In this document: piece by piece, positions 17,487 through 26,284 of the stretch | How positions within the stretch are numbered: position 1 is the first letter of the stretch | How the letters are laid out: each line of letters starts with the position of its first letter | NCBI GenBank assembly: GCA_029265315.1 | Contig: JAJUJM010000001.1 | Span: forward strand, 106,493-170,492 | Length of the DNA: 64,000 nt | Reading direction: 5' to 3' | Origin: Actinomycetota bacterium | GTDB lineage: Bacteria; Actinomycetota; Coriobacteriia; Anaerosomatales; PHET01 | Notes under the pieces: model-generated | The model's input: the letters and a program-made list of their open reading frames with translations, nothing else | Told to the model about the DNA's origin: nothing | The model's database searches: none | Position numbers and translations under genes: made by a program

Positions 17487-17761
17487 TCGACGACAGATCG
17501 TCTCGCGTTGACACGGGACATCGGGGCTTCGGGTCACCTTTCGTGGGTGGAGCAGTCGCGAAGGTGAAGAACTTGAGGGTATAGACACGCCTTCTGAGCT
17601 GCGGTTATGGTTGAACCTCAACCCATACTTGATACATTTTGGGCCGAACCCCTTGTCTGCAGACTCCACTTTATGCAAAGATTGAACGTTCCGCCCGAAC
17701 AATAACGGTCAACTTGAGGTTCAGGGTTGCAGCTCTGGCCGGGTAACCGGGGGAGGCGAGT
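17487..17761 (+). promoter_or_regulatory. ftsZ upstream region with promoter and inverted repeat
   Basis: This non-coding gap is clearly richer in A+T than its neighbours. A promoter candidate TTGAAC (17611-17616), 16-base spacer, TACATT (17633-17638) points to ftsZ. TGAACCTCAA at 17612-17621 and TTGAGGTTCA at 17714-17723 are perfect inverse copies; the first overlaps the -35. The shorter AACTTGAGG occurs at 17570 and 17711 as a direct repeat. A perfect TTGACA at 17508 lacks a convincing -10. An independent ftsZ promoter is common in actinobacteria. Confidence 0.55.
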
Positions 17762-18841
17762 ATGCTCGAGACAGGCGCGAACTATCTCGCGGTCATCAAG
17801 GTCGTCGGAGTCGGTGGCGGCGGCACCAACGCCGTCAATCGCATGGTCGAGGCGGGCGTCAAGGGAGTGGAGTTCATCGCGGTGAACACCGATGCACAGG
17901 CGCTCCTCATGTCTGACGCCGACTACAAGGTCCACATCGGCGTGAACCTGACCAAGGGCCTGGGGGCCGGCGCGGACCCCGACGTCGGGTTCCAGGCCGC
18001 TGAGGAGAACCGCGGCGAGATCAAGGAGGCACTGCAGGGGGCCGACATGGTCTTCATCACCGCGGGTGAAGGCGGTGGCACGGGAACGGGCGCCGCGCCT
18101 GTGATCGCGCAGATCGCCAAAGAGGAGATCGGAGCGTTGACGGTCGGTGTCGTGACCCGTCCGTTCGCCTTCGAAGGACGGAAACGCGCGCTTCAGGCCG
18201 ACGACGGGATCAAGCGACTGAGGGATGTGGTGGACACTCTCATCGTCATCCCGAACGACCGCCTGCTCCAGGTCGCTGAGAAGAAGACATCGATCCTTGA
18301 CGCCTTCCGGACGGCTGACGACATACTCCGACAGGGCACGCAAGGCATCACCGATCTCATCACGGTGCCGGGTCTGATCAACCTCGACTTCGCCGACGTG
18401 CGTACGATCATGGCCGATGCCGGGTCGGCTCTCATGGGTATCGGCACCGCGACCGGAGACAACCGCGCTCACGAGGCCGCCAAGGCGGCGATCTCGAGCC
18501 CGCTTCTGGAGTCCTCGATACAGGGCGCTCAGGGCGTGCTGCTCTCGATCTCAGGCGGCAGCGACCTCGGGCTGTTCGAGGTGAACGAGGCCGCCGAAGT
18601 GGTGGCGGCAGCTGCGGCACCCGATGCCAACATCATCTTCGGAGCGGTGATCGACGACTCGATGATGGACTCCATCCGTGTCACCGTCATCGCCACCGGG
18701 TTCGATGGCGCCAAGAAGCAGGAGACGATGTCCTTCCCGACACTCTCTGAGGAGGACGCGGGCCTTTCGGTGCCGACGTTCGAACCCATCGCCGATGACG
18801 ACCTCGACATCCCGGCGTTTCTGAAGAAGCGGTCCTTCTGA
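17762..18841 (+). CDS. ftsZ: Cell division GTPase FtsZ
   Basis: Tubulin-like GTPase that forms the division ring, 359 residues. The nucleotide-binding N-terminus has [12 protein letters not shown] near 17-28, the tubulin signature [10 protein letters not shown] near 103-112, and the catalytic T7 loop NLDFADVR near 204-211. The spacer is short and acidic, and the protein ends in the conserved tail [11 protein letters not shown], the docking peptide for SepF and other partners (SepF is at 25724). GGGGGAGG lies about 7 bases before the ATG. Two hairpins follow the stop. Confidence 0.98.
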   Translation: MLETGANYLAVIKVVGVGGGGTNAVNRMVEAGVKGVEFIAVNTDAQALLMSDADYKVHIGVNLTKGLGAGADPDVGFQAAEENRGEIKEALQGADMVFITAGEGGGTGTGAAPVIAQIAKEEIGALTVGVVTRPFAFEGRKRALQADDGIKRLRDVVDTLIVIPNDRLLQVAEKKTSILDAFRTADDILRQGTQGITDLITVPGLINLDFADVRTIMADAGSALMGIGTATGDNRAHEAAKAAISSPLLESSIQGAQGVLLSISGGSDLGLFEVNEAAEVVAAAAAPDANIIFGAVIDDSMMDSIRVTVIATGFDGAKKQETMSFPTLSEEDAGLSVPTFEPIADDDLDIPAFLKKRSF

Positions 18842-18953
18842 TAGAATCCCTACCGGTATGGACCCGGTGGCGACGACGGCGGGACCTCGTCGCCACCGGG
18901 TCCGACTCTTGGAACCACGAGAATGGCCCCCTTCTGCGGAACGGGGCCATTCT
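18839..18953 (+). terminator. Two perfect hairpins after ftsZ (terminators, possible small RNA)
   Basis: Stem 1 has 17 perfect base pairs, 18860-18876 with 18887-18903, around a 10-base loop. Stem 2 has 11 pairs, AGAATGGCCCC 18920-18930 with GGGGCCATTCT 18943-18953. They separate convergent genes and can terminate both. Neither has a strong T-run. An extended -10 (TGA-TAGAAT, 18839-18847) overlaps the ftsZ stop codon and would launch a transcript of just these hairpins. Confidence 0.6.
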
Positions 18954-19025
18954 GCGTCCTGGCGTCGATGATGGGCACTGAACGGGGCGACCTGCACCCT
19001 GTCCGCGGACGCTGGGCCTTACGCG

Positions 19026-19781
19026 TCAGAGGCCCGGTGGCGGCGGAGGCGGTGCGGGAGGAGTCCACGTAGCGGTCTCAGCTGCCATCGTGGGGTCGCC
19101 TCCGTGGGCGGACCCGTATGCGGCTGTGGCCCACTGGCCGAGCACGTGGGCCATCATCATCGTGGCGAGATAGCTGGCGGGCAGTGCAAGGAGGGCACCG
19201 AGTCCGAAGGTCAGCCCCGACAGCACGCTCGTGATGGTCGACAGACCGAACGAGATGAGCAGGACGTAGAGCCAAGCGGTGAAGTACCCCGTACCGCCTA
19301 GCACCTTCTGCAGTATCGTACCGACTTCGAAGAATGCACCGAACTGCTGCTTCATGGCGTAGTGCGTCATGGCGGCCGAGAACAAGACCGACATCACCGT
19401 CGCGTAGATGGTCGCAAGGAGAAGAAAGACGCACATACCTCCGCCCAGCAGGGCCCCTACGGCGTCCGAGTCACCTTGTGAGACGGCCGCGATGGCGCCC
19501 GGCAGGACGACCAGACCGCCGACGAGCAGTACGGGAAGGAAATAGAGGAAGCCCGCCACGCCCACCAGCAGGCCCTGCACCCACTTTCCCCCGAAGTCGT
19601 CGAACTCGGGGAGACGCTCGTCGCCGCGTGACACTCTCCGGATGTACTCGAGTTGGGCTCCGTAGACGACGGGGGCGGTCACACCGAGCAGCAGCCACAA
19701 GGAGCCCATGAGGCTTCTGTTCACCCACTCGGAATCGCCGAGGGGCGCTTTCAGTGCGCGACCCAGGTCCAGGTTGTTCAT
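19026..19781 (-). CDS. DUF4013 membrane protein
   Basis: Integral membrane protein of about 251 residues with five or six hydrophobic helices and the DUF4013 pattern: N-terminal amphipathic stretch, WLLLGVTAPVVYGAQLEYIRRVSRGDERLPEFDDFGGK near the first third, then repeated Gly/Leu-rich helices and HYAMKQQFGAFFEVG. The C-terminus is a soluble Pro-rich tail (six consecutive Pro), a possible protein-docking peptide. AAGGGGA precedes the ATG at 19781; a GTG one codon earlier is possible. It converges on ftsZ across the double hairpin. No function is established for this family. Confidence 0.82.
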   Translation of the reverse strand: MNNLDLGRALKAPLGDSEWVNRSLMGSLWLLLGVTAPVVYGAQLEYIRRVSRGDERLPEFDDFGGKWVQGLLVGVAGFLYFLPVLLVGGLVVLPGAIAAVSQGDSDAVGALLGGGMCVFLLLATIYATVMSVLFSAAMTHYAMKQQFGAFFEVGTILQKVLGGTGYFTAWLYVLLISFGLSTITSVLSGLTFGLGALLALPASYLATMMMAHVLGQWATAAYGSAHGGDPTMAAETATWTPPAPPPPPPGL

Positions 19782-19873
19782 CACTTCCCCTTTCTGGCGG
19801 ATGAGTCCGACCTACACAGCTGCATACCCGACCATGTCAGCGTTCATTCGGAGGAACGTGGTAACGTCGAACG

Positions 19874-20749
19874 ATGAGTGCTGCGAGAAGAGTCGGGTCG
19901 ACAGGACTGCTCGTTCGCCGTGAACGTCAAGGCGTGTCGTGGTGGACGGATGAGAGGATGGCGGAAGCCGGGGTGCTTCTGGCTTTCGCGGAACGCCTCG
20001 GTGGGGTCAGCGTCGGACCGTACGCGTCCCTGAACCTCGCGGGCCACGTGGGGGACGACCCTCGGGCCGTCGACGAGAATCGTGAGCGGCTGTTGGACGC
20101 GCTCGGACTCGGCCGGCTGAGGGGGCGGCTCACCACTGCGGAGCAGGTGCACGGTGACGGGACCGCGGTGATCGGCGAAGGCGACACACTACCGGGTTCG
20201 GGCGCGTTCGCCGACAACACGCGAACCACGGGCGTGCCGCCAGTCCCACGGACCGATGCGCTGCTGGTGTCTGCGCCCGAGATCCCTGTGCTGTTGTGCT
20301 TCGCCGATTGCGTTCCGATCATCCTTGTCGTGACCGAAGATGACGCCCCGGCCGGACCTGCCGCAGGGGTGGTGCATGCCGGGTGGGCGGGTGCTCTCGC
20401 CGGTCTTCCCGGTCTTGCGGCCCGCAGGCTCGCGCAGCTGTCAGGCTGCGACCCGAGCCGGATACGTGCCTACGTCGGCGCACATATCGGTCCGTGCCAC
20501 TACCAGGTCAGTGCTGAAATCATTTCGCAATTCGTTAACACCTTTGGTACAGTTGCGCGAGCCGAATCGGGAGGTCTCGACCTCGGCGCCGCGGTGTCCG
20601 CTTCATTGACCGACGCAGGAGTCGATCCGTGCAGCATAACAAGCCTTGGGACGTGCACCGCCGAGGCGACCGACCGCTTCTTCTCCTATCGCGCCGAAGG
20701 CGGCCTGACCGGTCGTCACGGAGCGGTCGTCTGCATCCTGCCCGGCTGA
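19874..20749 (+). CDS. pgeF: Purine nucleoside phosphorylase/peptidoglycan editing factor PgeF (YfiH/DUF152)
   Basis: Multicopper-oxidase-like (DUF152) protein of 291 residues. The metal/active-site motifs FADCVPI (about 138-144), HAGWAG (about 164-169) and IGPCHYQV (about 202-209) are intact. Family members cleave purine nucleosides, and in E. coli YfiH prevents misincorporation of L-Ser for L-Ala in peptidoglycan precursors, which suits a gene next to the dcw cluster. ATG 19874 is the first possible start after an in-frame stop; GGAGGA is 18 bases away, too far for normal use, so initiation is unusual. Its last 121 bases overlap pstS. Confidence 0.9.
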   Translation: MSAARRVGSTGLLVRRERQGVSWWTDERMAEAGVLLAFAERLGGVSVGPYASLNLAGHVGDDPRAVDENRERLLDALGLGRLRGRLTTAEQVHGDGTAVIGEGDTLPGSGAFADNTRTTGVPPVPRTDALLVSAPEIPVLLCFADCVPIILVVTEDDAPAGPAAGVVHAGWAGALAGLPGLAARRLAQLSGCDPSRIRAYVGAHIGPCHYQVSAEIISQFVNTFGTVARAESGGLDLGAAVSASLTDAGVDPCSITSLGTCTAEATDRFFSYRAEGGLTGRHGAVVCILPG

Positions 20750-21585
20750 CGGTCCTGTTGGCGTGCGGACTCGTCCTAGCGCTGGGTTCGGCAGGCTGTC
20801 AGGACCGGGGTGCGCACAGGGTCGACCAGGTCATCGTGACGGGTTCGACGACGCTGCTGCCCATAGCCGAGCAGGCGGCGGAGGGCTTCCAGCGCGCCAA
20901 CCCGGGCACGCACGTGCTCGTCTCCGGGTTGGGGTCTTCCGCCGGCATAGAGGCGGTGATCACCGGCACGAGCGACATCGGTACGTCATCGCGGGACCTC
21001 AAGCCCGGCGAGGCAGACCATGGGTTGGTCGACATCCCCGTGGCGTACGACGGGATCGCCGTCATCGTGAATCCCGCCAACCCCGTGGACGGACTGTCGC
21101 TCGAACAGCTGCGAGCGATCTACGCCGGTGAGATCACCAATTGGCGCGAGGTTGGTGGCGAGGACAGGGCCATCAACCTGGTCAATCGCGATGAAGCATC
21201 AGGGACCCGTGAGGCATTCAAGAAGATCGTGATGGGCGAGGACGCCCACTTCGACCGGTCAGCGGTCGTGCTGCCCGGTACGGGACAGGTCCGTGATGTC
21301 GTCGCGCGCTCACGTGGCGCGATCGGCTACATCTCCGTGGGCTTCGTCGGACCCAGGTTCACGTCCACCCGTGTGAAGGCCCTCAAGATCGACGGTGTCG
21401 TGCCCAGCGAGGACACGGTGGCGAGCAGAGAGTATCCGATCGCACGGACGCTGCACTTCTTCACACGCGGCCACGTCGGCGCTCTCGCAGGACGCTATGT
21501 CGCGTACGTGCTCTCGGACGAGGTGCAAGACGGAGTCGTCGTCGATGCTGGGTTCGTGCCTGTGTCGGCGCGAGGACGTCCATGA
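20629..21585 (+). CDS. pstS: Phosphate ABC transporter substrate-binding lipoprotein PstS
   Basis: Periplasmic/surface phosphate-binding protein of the PBP-like superfamily, 318 residues. Conserved binding motifs: VTGSTTLLPIAE, GLGSSAGIEAVITGTSDIGTSSR, NRDEASGTREAF and SRGAIGYISVG. A lipoprotein signal ends GSAGC (Cys about 63). GTG 20629 has AGGAG 7 bases upstream, which supports a start deep inside pgeF and a long Arg-rich n-region of about 40 residues. No other in-frame start gives a credible signal peptide. pstC overlaps its stop (ATGA). Confidence 0.92.
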   Translation: MQHNKPWDVHRRGDRPLLLLSRRRRPDRSSRSGRLHPARLTVLLACGLVLALGSAGCQDRGAHRVDQVIVTGSTTLLPIAEQAAEGFQRANPGTHVLVSGLGSSAGIEAVITGTSDIGTSSRDLKPGEADHGLVDIPVAYDGIAVIVNPANPVDGLSLEQLRAIYAGEITNWREVGGEDRAINLVNRDEASGTREAFKKIVMGEDAHFDRSAVVLPGTGQVRDVVARSRGAIGYISVGFVGPRFTSTRVKALKIDGVVPSEDTVASREYPIARTLHFFTRGHVGALAGRYVAYVLSDEVQDGVVVDAGFVPVSARGRP

Positions 21586-22490
21586 GCACGACAGACACAT
21601 CATCGAGCGTCGCCAGAGGCACGCTGCGTCTGGTTTCCCGCGAGACCCAGGTGAAGGAGTGGCTGCTCGCATCGGTGTTCTTCGCATGTGCGTTCGTCGC
21701 CGTTCTGGCCGTGGCGCTCATCTTCGCATTCGTGGGATGGAAGGCGTGGCCGATCTTCAGCGAGGTCGGCATATCGGAGTTCCTGTTCGGTCGTGTGTGG
21801 GCCAGTTCCGAGGAGCTGTACGGCATCCTTCCTCTCATCCAGGGATCGTTCGTCGTGACACTCGGCGCTCTGGTGATCGGCACTCCGCTGGCCGTCGGCA
21901 CCGCGGTCTTCTTGTCCGAGATCGCGTCGCCTGGGGTGCGGGCGGTGGTGCGGCCGGCCGTCGAACTGCTGGCGGGCATCCCGTCAGTCGTGTACGGGTT
22001 CTTCGGGGTCGTCGTGGTGCGACCCATCGTGGGCGACCTGACCGGAGGCATCGGATTCGGCCCGCTGACCGCTTGGGTGATCCTGGCCATCATGATCGTA
22101 CCGACGATCGCGGCGTTGTCCGAGGACGCGCTGCGGTCCATCCCCATGGGAATCCGTGAGGCGAGCTACGCGATGGGCGCCACGACGTGGCAGACCATCC
22201 GCAAGGTGGTCGTTCCCGCCGCGAAGATCGGCATCATCGACGCCATCATCCTGGGTATGGGGCGCGCCATCGGAGAGACGATGGCTGTGCTGATGCTCGT
22301 GGGTAACGCACCGCAGTTCTTCGCGGGCATCGGTCAGCCCATCTCCACTCTGACGAGCCAGATAGTGATGGACATGGGTTACTCGACGGGTACCCATCGC
22401 ACCGCGCTCTTCGGTATGGCGGCGATCCTGTTCCTCATATCGATGGGTCTCGTCCTGACGGTGCGACTCGTCTCCAGACTGAGGGACTGA
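21582..22490 (+). CDS. pstC: Phosphate ABC transporter permease PstC
   Basis: Membrane component of the high-affinity phosphate importer, 302 residues, six predicted helices. The EAA loop reads EASYAMGATTWQTIRKVVVPAAK near 189-211, the coupling site for the PstB ATPase. A periplasmic loop of the usual length follows the first helix (AWPIFSEVGISEFLFGRVW). Start overlaps pstS, and pstA begins 4 bases after the stop, so the four genes form one transcript. Confidence 0.95.
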   Translation: MSTTDTSSSVARGTLRLVSRETQVKEWLLASVFFACAFVAVLAVALIFAFVGWKAWPIFSEVGISEFLFGRVWASSEELYGILPLIQGSFVVTLGALVIGTPLAVGTAVFLSEIASPGVRAVVRPAVELLAGIPSVVYGFFGVVVVRPIVGDLTGGIGFGPLTAWVILAIMIVPTIAALSEDALRSIPMGIREASYAMGATTWQTIRKVVVPAAKIGIIDAIILGMGRAIGETMAVLMLVGNAPQFFAGIGQPISTLTSQIVMDMGYSTGTHRTALFGMAAILFLISMGLVLTVRLVSRLRD

Positions 22491-22494
22491 ACAC

Positions 22495-23319
22495 GTGGAG
22501 AAGAGAATCGCCAACAACATCGCGGTGGGTGTGCTGTGGGTCGCGGCCGGGATCACGGTGGCGGTGCTGGGGGCCATCATCCTCTACGTGCTGGTGAACG
22601 GTGTTCGTGTGTTGTCACCGGAATTCATCGTGACGCGTCCGCACGGAGTCAACGCTGAGGGCGGAATCGGCCCGACCATCGTGTCGACGATGTACGTCAC
22701 CGGCCTCGCCATGCTCATCTGCGCACCCGTCGCCGTCTTGGCGGCCGTCTACCTCGCGGAGTACGCGCATCAGGGCAGGGTGGTCAACGTGATCCGCTTC
22801 GCTGCGGACTCTCTGGCCAGCGTGCCCTCCATCGTCATGGGTCTGTTCGGCTTCGCGCTGTTCGTCGAGGCGATGGGGATCGGGCTCTCGATGCTGTCGG
22901 CGGCCTTGGCGCTCGCGCTGCTCATGCTCCCCATCGTCATGAGGGCGACCGAGGAGGCCATCCGCGCTGTCCCGCGCTACATCCGCTGGGGGAGTTACGG
23001 GATGGGTGCGACCAAGTGGCAGACGGTCTCGCGTGTCGTCCTGCCGGCGGCCGCACCGCGCATCATCACCGGCATCGTGCTCGCGACCGGTCGTGCCGTG
23101 GGGGAGACCGCTGTGGTCTTCTACACGATGGGGCAGGCGATCAACATCCCCATCACGCCCTTGGACTCCGGTCGGCCCATGACGGTCCACCTGTACCTGC
23201 TCGCGGTCGACGGGATCAACCTTCCCGCGGCGTACGGGACGGCGCTCCTGCTCATGATCATGATCCTCGGTTTCAACCTGAGTGCGAGATGGATCCTCAA
23301 ACGATACCGAAAGGTGTGA
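22495..23319 (+). CDS. pstA: Phosphate ABC transporter permease PstA
   Basis: Second permease of the Pst system, 274 residues, six helices. It opens with a helix after [12 protein letters not shown], has the [23 protein letters not shown] segment, and the EAA loop [25 protein letters not shown] near 162-186, parallel to that of PstC. GTG start, 4 bases after pstC; the stop is 2 bases before the pstB start. Confidence 0.95.
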   Translation: MEKRIANNIAVGVLWVAAGITVAVLGAIILYVLVNGVRVLSPEFIVTRPHGVNAEGGIGPTIVSTMYVTGLAMLICAPVAVLAAVYLAEYAHQGRVVNVIRFAADSLASVPSIVMGLFGFALFVEAMGIGLSMLSAALALALLMLPIVMRATEEAIRAVPRYIRWGSYGMGATKWQTVSRVVLPAAAPRIITGIVLATGRAVGETAVVFYTMGQAINIPITPLDSGRPMTVHLYLLAVDGINLPAAYGTALLLMIMILGFNLSARWILKRYRKV

Positions 23320-23321
23320 GA

Positions 23322-24209
23322 ATGACCGACGCTGCTGGTGCAACCCCTCCCGTGGCCACCGAGGCCGGTGCTGCCGCGCCCGCGGCTGAGCGGGGGCCGG
23401 GTGAGGCGCACCGTCACCACGTCCACGCCGCTGTGGGAGAGACGAAGGTACACGTCCAGGGGCTGAACTTCTGGTACGGCGATTTCAACGCGCTCACCGA
23501 CATCACCGTGGACATCAAGAGCAGGGCGGTGACGGCGTTCATAGGGCCTTCGGGTTGCGGCAAGTCGACGTTTCTGCGCTGCATGAACCGCATGAACGAC
23601 CTCATCCCGGGCACCCGGGTCGAGGGCACGATGTTGCTCGACGGGGCCGACATCTACGGGCCTGGTGTGGACCCCGTGGACCTGCGACGTCGCGTAGGGA
23701 TGATCTTCCAGCAGCCCAACCCGTTCCCGCAGTCCATCTACGACAACGTGGCCTACGGTCCGCGCCTACAGGGACTCAAGCGCAAAGCCGACCTTGATGC
23801 GATCGTCGAGGAATCGCTGCGCAGGGCCAACCTCTGGAAAGAGGTCAAGGACATCCTGGGGAGGGGAGGGCTCACTCTGTCAGGCGGGCAGCAACAGCGG
23901 TTGTGCATCGCCCGCGTGTTGGCCGTCCAGCCCGAGGTGCTTCTCATGGACGAGCCGTGCTCGGCGATCGACCCAACGTCGGTGCAGAAGATCGAGGACC
24001 TCATGGCGGAGATAAAGGACGAGGTCACGATCGTCATCGTCACCCACAACATGCAGCAGGCGGCCCGTGTCAGCGACTTCACGGCGTTCTTCCTTCAAGA
24101 AGTCGCCGGAGAGCCCGCTGTGCTGGTCGAGTACGGCCGGACGAGCGAGATCTTCACGAGCCCCAGTGACAAACGTACCGAGGACTACATCACGGGCCGG
24201 TTCGGGTGA
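23322..24209 (+). CDS. pstB: Phosphate ABC transporter ATP-binding protein PstB
   Basis: ATPase of the phosphate importer, 295 residues. After a low-complexity Ala/Pro-rich N-terminus of about 40 residues, unusual for PstB, come Walker [10 protein letters not shown] (near 74), Q-loop [13 protein letters not shown] (near 132), ABC signature LSGGQQQR (near 185), Walker B VLLMDEP (near 206) and the H-loop HNM. AAAGGTG precedes the ATG. phoU follows after a gap carrying its own promoter. Confidence 0.95.
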   Translation: MTDAAGATPPVATEAGAAAPAAERGPGEAHRHHVHAAVGETKVHVQGLNFWYGDFNALTDITVDIKSRAVTAFIGPSGCGKSTFLRCMNRMNDLIPGTRVEGTMLLDGADIYGPGVDPVDLRRRVGMIFQQPNPFPQSIYDNVAYGPRLQGLKRKADLDAIVEESLRRANLWKEVKDILGRGGLTLSGGQQQRLCIARVLAVQPEVLLMDEPCSAIDPTSVQKIEDLMAEIKDEVTIVIVTHNMQQAARVSDFTAFFLQEVAGEPAVLVEYGRTSEIFTSPSDKRTEDYITGRFG

Positions 24210-24262
24210 GTCGGTCATCGCGTGTTGGCGTCCAGCCACCTGCCCGGCGATGTCATCTCTTG

Positions 24263-24306
24263 TTCACAAACGTGAAGCACGCGTCGCGGCGCTTGGCCTC
24301 TATACT
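24263..24306 (+). promoter_or_regulatory. phoU promoter with palindromic activator-site candidate
   Basis: TATACT at 24301-24306 is a near-consensus -10, but no -35 hexamer stands at the right distance. Instead the perfect palindrome TTCAC-AAAC-GTGAA (24263-24276) is centred about 43 bases before the predicted start, the place of a class II activator. It lies between pstB and phoU. Confidence 0.5.
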
Positions 24307-24348
24307 GGGTAGAACACCCGTGACCCGTCTTCGTTAGGAGCGCTCCTG

Positions 24349-25014
24349 ATGCGCGAGCAGTTCAACAAGGAGTTGGCCGATCTCCATGCCGAGGTCGTCG
24401 ACATCGTCGCCGCCGTCGGGACGGCGACTCGCAAGTCCGTCACCTCGCTCATAAACGGCGACGTCGACCTGGCAAGCGAGGTCATCGTCGGTGACGATGA
24501 GATCGACGCTCGATGTGTGGGCGTCGAAGAGCGGGTCCTTGAGACCATAGCCACTCAGTTTCCCGTCGCACGTGACCTGCGCCTGCTGCAGTCTCTCACG
24601 TTCATCGCGATGCATCTGGAACGGATGGCGGACTTGGCCGTAAACATCGCCAAGGCGACCAAGCGCACGGCTGGACGGCGGGGCCCACAGACGTTGTACG
24701 ACCTCATCCAGGCCCAAGGAAACCTTGTGTACCGCGTGCTCGATGCGACAGGTGCGGCGCTCGCGGAGCGCGACCTGGAGCTCGCGTGCAAGCTCCCGGA
24801 GCTGGACGAGCCGATCGACCACCTCTACAAGCAGTTCTTCCGCGAGCTCGCGCGGCTTCAAGAGGAAGAGGACATCGAATGGGCGAGCTCGATGGTGCTC
24901 GCCAGCCGCTATCTCGAGCGCATCGCCGACAACGCCGTGGACATCGGGGAGAGGATCGCGTACCTGATCACCGGCGAGCGTGATTGGTCAGCCGAAGCCG
25001 TCAAGGCGGAATAG
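24349..25014 (+). CDS. phoU: Phosphate signalling protein PhoU
   Basis: Cytoplasmic regulator of 221 residues with two three-helix PhoU repeats, each holding an acidic metal-binding motif: ExxxxxDxxxxR-type patterns around IDARCVGVEERVLE/LERMADLAVNIA and the second copy around LDEPIDHLYKQFF/LERIADNAVDIGE. PhoU connects PstSCAB transport state to the PhoR/PhoB-type kinase and represses uptake when phosphate is plentiful. GGAGCG lies upstream of the ATG at 24349. It probably has its own promoter as well as read-through from pstB. No phoR/phoB pair is present in the window. Confidence 0.95.
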   Translation: MREQFNKELADLHAEVVDIVAAVGTATRKSVTSLINGDVDLASEVIVGDDEIDARCVGVEERVLETIATQFPVARDLRLLQSLTFIAMHLERMADLAVNIAKATKRTAGRRGPQTLYDLIQAQGNLVYRVLDATGAALAERDLELACKLPELDEPIDHLYKQFFRELARLQEEEDIEWASSMVLASRYLERIADNAVDIGERIAYLITGERDWSAEAVKAE

Positions 25015-25020
25015 AGGGCG

Positions 25021-25704
25021 ATGATGAGCGCCGTCGCGGCTCGTTTCGAGGCGGTCCGGCGGCAGGTGGCAGACGCCGCTGATGTCGCGGGCCGTGACCC
25101 CTCTGACATCACGATAGTGGCTGTCACCAAGACCGTCGGCGTCGAGGACATACGGTGCGCCGTGGAGTCGGGCCTGCGTGCCTTCGGTGAGAATCGGGTG
25201 CAGGAGTTCCTGGGCAAGTACGGGCTCTTCCCCGACGTCGACTGGCACTTCATCGGAACACTCCAGACGAACAAGGCGAAGGACGTGGTGGGACGTGCCT
25301 GTCTGATCCACTCCGTGGACTCGCTCCACCTCATCGAAGAGATCGCGAAGCGTGCGGCGGCTGCCGGGGTGGTCCAGGACGTGTTGCTCCAGGTCAATGT
25401 CAGTGGGGAGTCGAGCAAACATGGATTCCGTCCTGACGACGTCCGAGAGGCCCTCATCGAGGCGTCGCGCTCCAGAGAGCACCTTCGCGTGCGCGGGCTC
25501 ATGACCATGGCGCCGTTCGGTCGTCCCGAGGATGCACGGTGGGTGTTCCGTGACCTGAAAGAGCTGCGCGATTCCTTACGGGAGATGCCGCTCAATGGTG
25601 TAGAGTTAGACGAACTGTCGATGGGGATGTCGAACGACTTCCGCGTCGCGATCGAAGAGGGGGCGACCATCGTTCGCATCGGCCGCGCCATCTTCGGCCG
25701 GTAA
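25021..25704 (+). CDS. yggS: PLP homeostasis protein YggS/PROSC
   Basis: Single-domain PLP-binding protein of 227 residues with the alanine-racemase-like TIM barrel. The PLP lysine is in IVAVTKTVG (Lys about 38); FGENRVQEFLGK, WHFIGTLQTNKAK, SVDSLHL and LSMGMSNDFRVAIEEGATIVRIG are the family blocks. It buffers PLP rather than racemising. AGAGGG precedes two consecutive ATG codons, so the start may be one codon later. The neighbouring order yggS-sepF-proC-yggT-divIVA is standard in Gram-positive division clusters. Confidence 0.95.
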   Translation: MMSAVAARFEAVRRQVADAADVAGRDPSDITIVAVTKTVGVEDIRCAVESGLRAFGENRVQEFLGKYGLFPDVDWHFIGTLQTNKAKDVVGRACLIHSVDSLHLIEEIAKRAAAAGVVQDVLLQVNVSGESSKHGFRPDDVREALIEASRSREHLRVRGLMTMAPFGRPEDARWVFRDLKELRDSLREMPLNGVELDELSMGMSNDFRVAIEEGATIVRIGRAIFGR

Positions 25705-25723
25705 CCGCCCGAAGGAGTCACGA

Positions 25724-26275
25724 GTGGGTCTGTGGCACAACATCAAGGTCAAGCTGGGGCTCGAAGATGAGTACGACGACGAGTACTACGAGGATGATGA
25801 GTACTCCGGCGATGACTATGACGCTGACGACGAGGACGCGGTGCCTCGACATGTCGGCTACGAGTCACCGTACGGCTCCGGCGCCGGTGTAGGAGCCGTA
25901 CGGAGGATCGACCGAAGCGCTTCGTACGAGAGGGAGCGCTCGCAGCTGCGCAGCGTTCCCGCAGGTCCGGCGGCGGCTTCGGGTGCGGCCCCGCAGGTCA
26001 AGATGCATATCGTCGAGCCGAAGAGCTTCGATGAGGCCAAGGCGCTCGCTGACAGGTTCAAGCAGGGCACGCCCATCATCTTGAATCTCACGATGACCAA
26101 ACCCGATGTCGCCAAGCGTCTCATCGACTTCGCGGGAGGGCTCACCTATGGCTTGGACGGCGGGCTGCAGAAGGTCTCGGACAAGGTCTTCATGCTGTCA
26201 CCGCACAACGTCGAGGTGTCTGACGCAGACAGGCGTCGCCTCCAGTCGACCGGCCTGTTCACGGCCCCGGACTAG
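25724..26275 (+). CDS. sepF: Cell division protein SepF
   Basis: Membrane tether for FtsZ, 183 residues. The N-terminus MGLWHNIKVKLGL is the amphipathic membrane-binding helix. A very acidic linker of about 30 residues (Asp, Glu and Tyr rich) and a flexible stretch lead to the SepF core from about residue 93 (KMHIVEPKSFDEAKALADRF), which dimerises and binds the FtsZ C-terminal peptide. AAGGAG is 7 bases before the GTG start. In this genome SepF is the expected FtsZ anchor since no ftsA accompanies ftsZ. Confidence 0.95.
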   Translation: MGLWHNIKVKLGLEDEYDDEYYEDDEYSGDDYDADDEDAVPRHVGYESPYGSGAGVGAVRRIDRSASYERERSQLRSVPAGPAAASGAAPQVKMHIVEPKSFDEAKALADRFKQGTPIILNLTMTKPDVAKRLIDFAGGLTYGLDGGLQKVSDKVFMLSPHNVEVSDADRRRLQSTGLFTAPD

Positions 26276-26284
26276 GTGGGAGCC

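Noticed and set aside
17684-17691. GAACGTTC palindrome in the ftsZ leader as a LexA site
   Set aside because: The actinobacterial/Bacillus SOS box needs CGAAC-N4-GTTCG; here the halves are directly adjacent and the flanks do not match.
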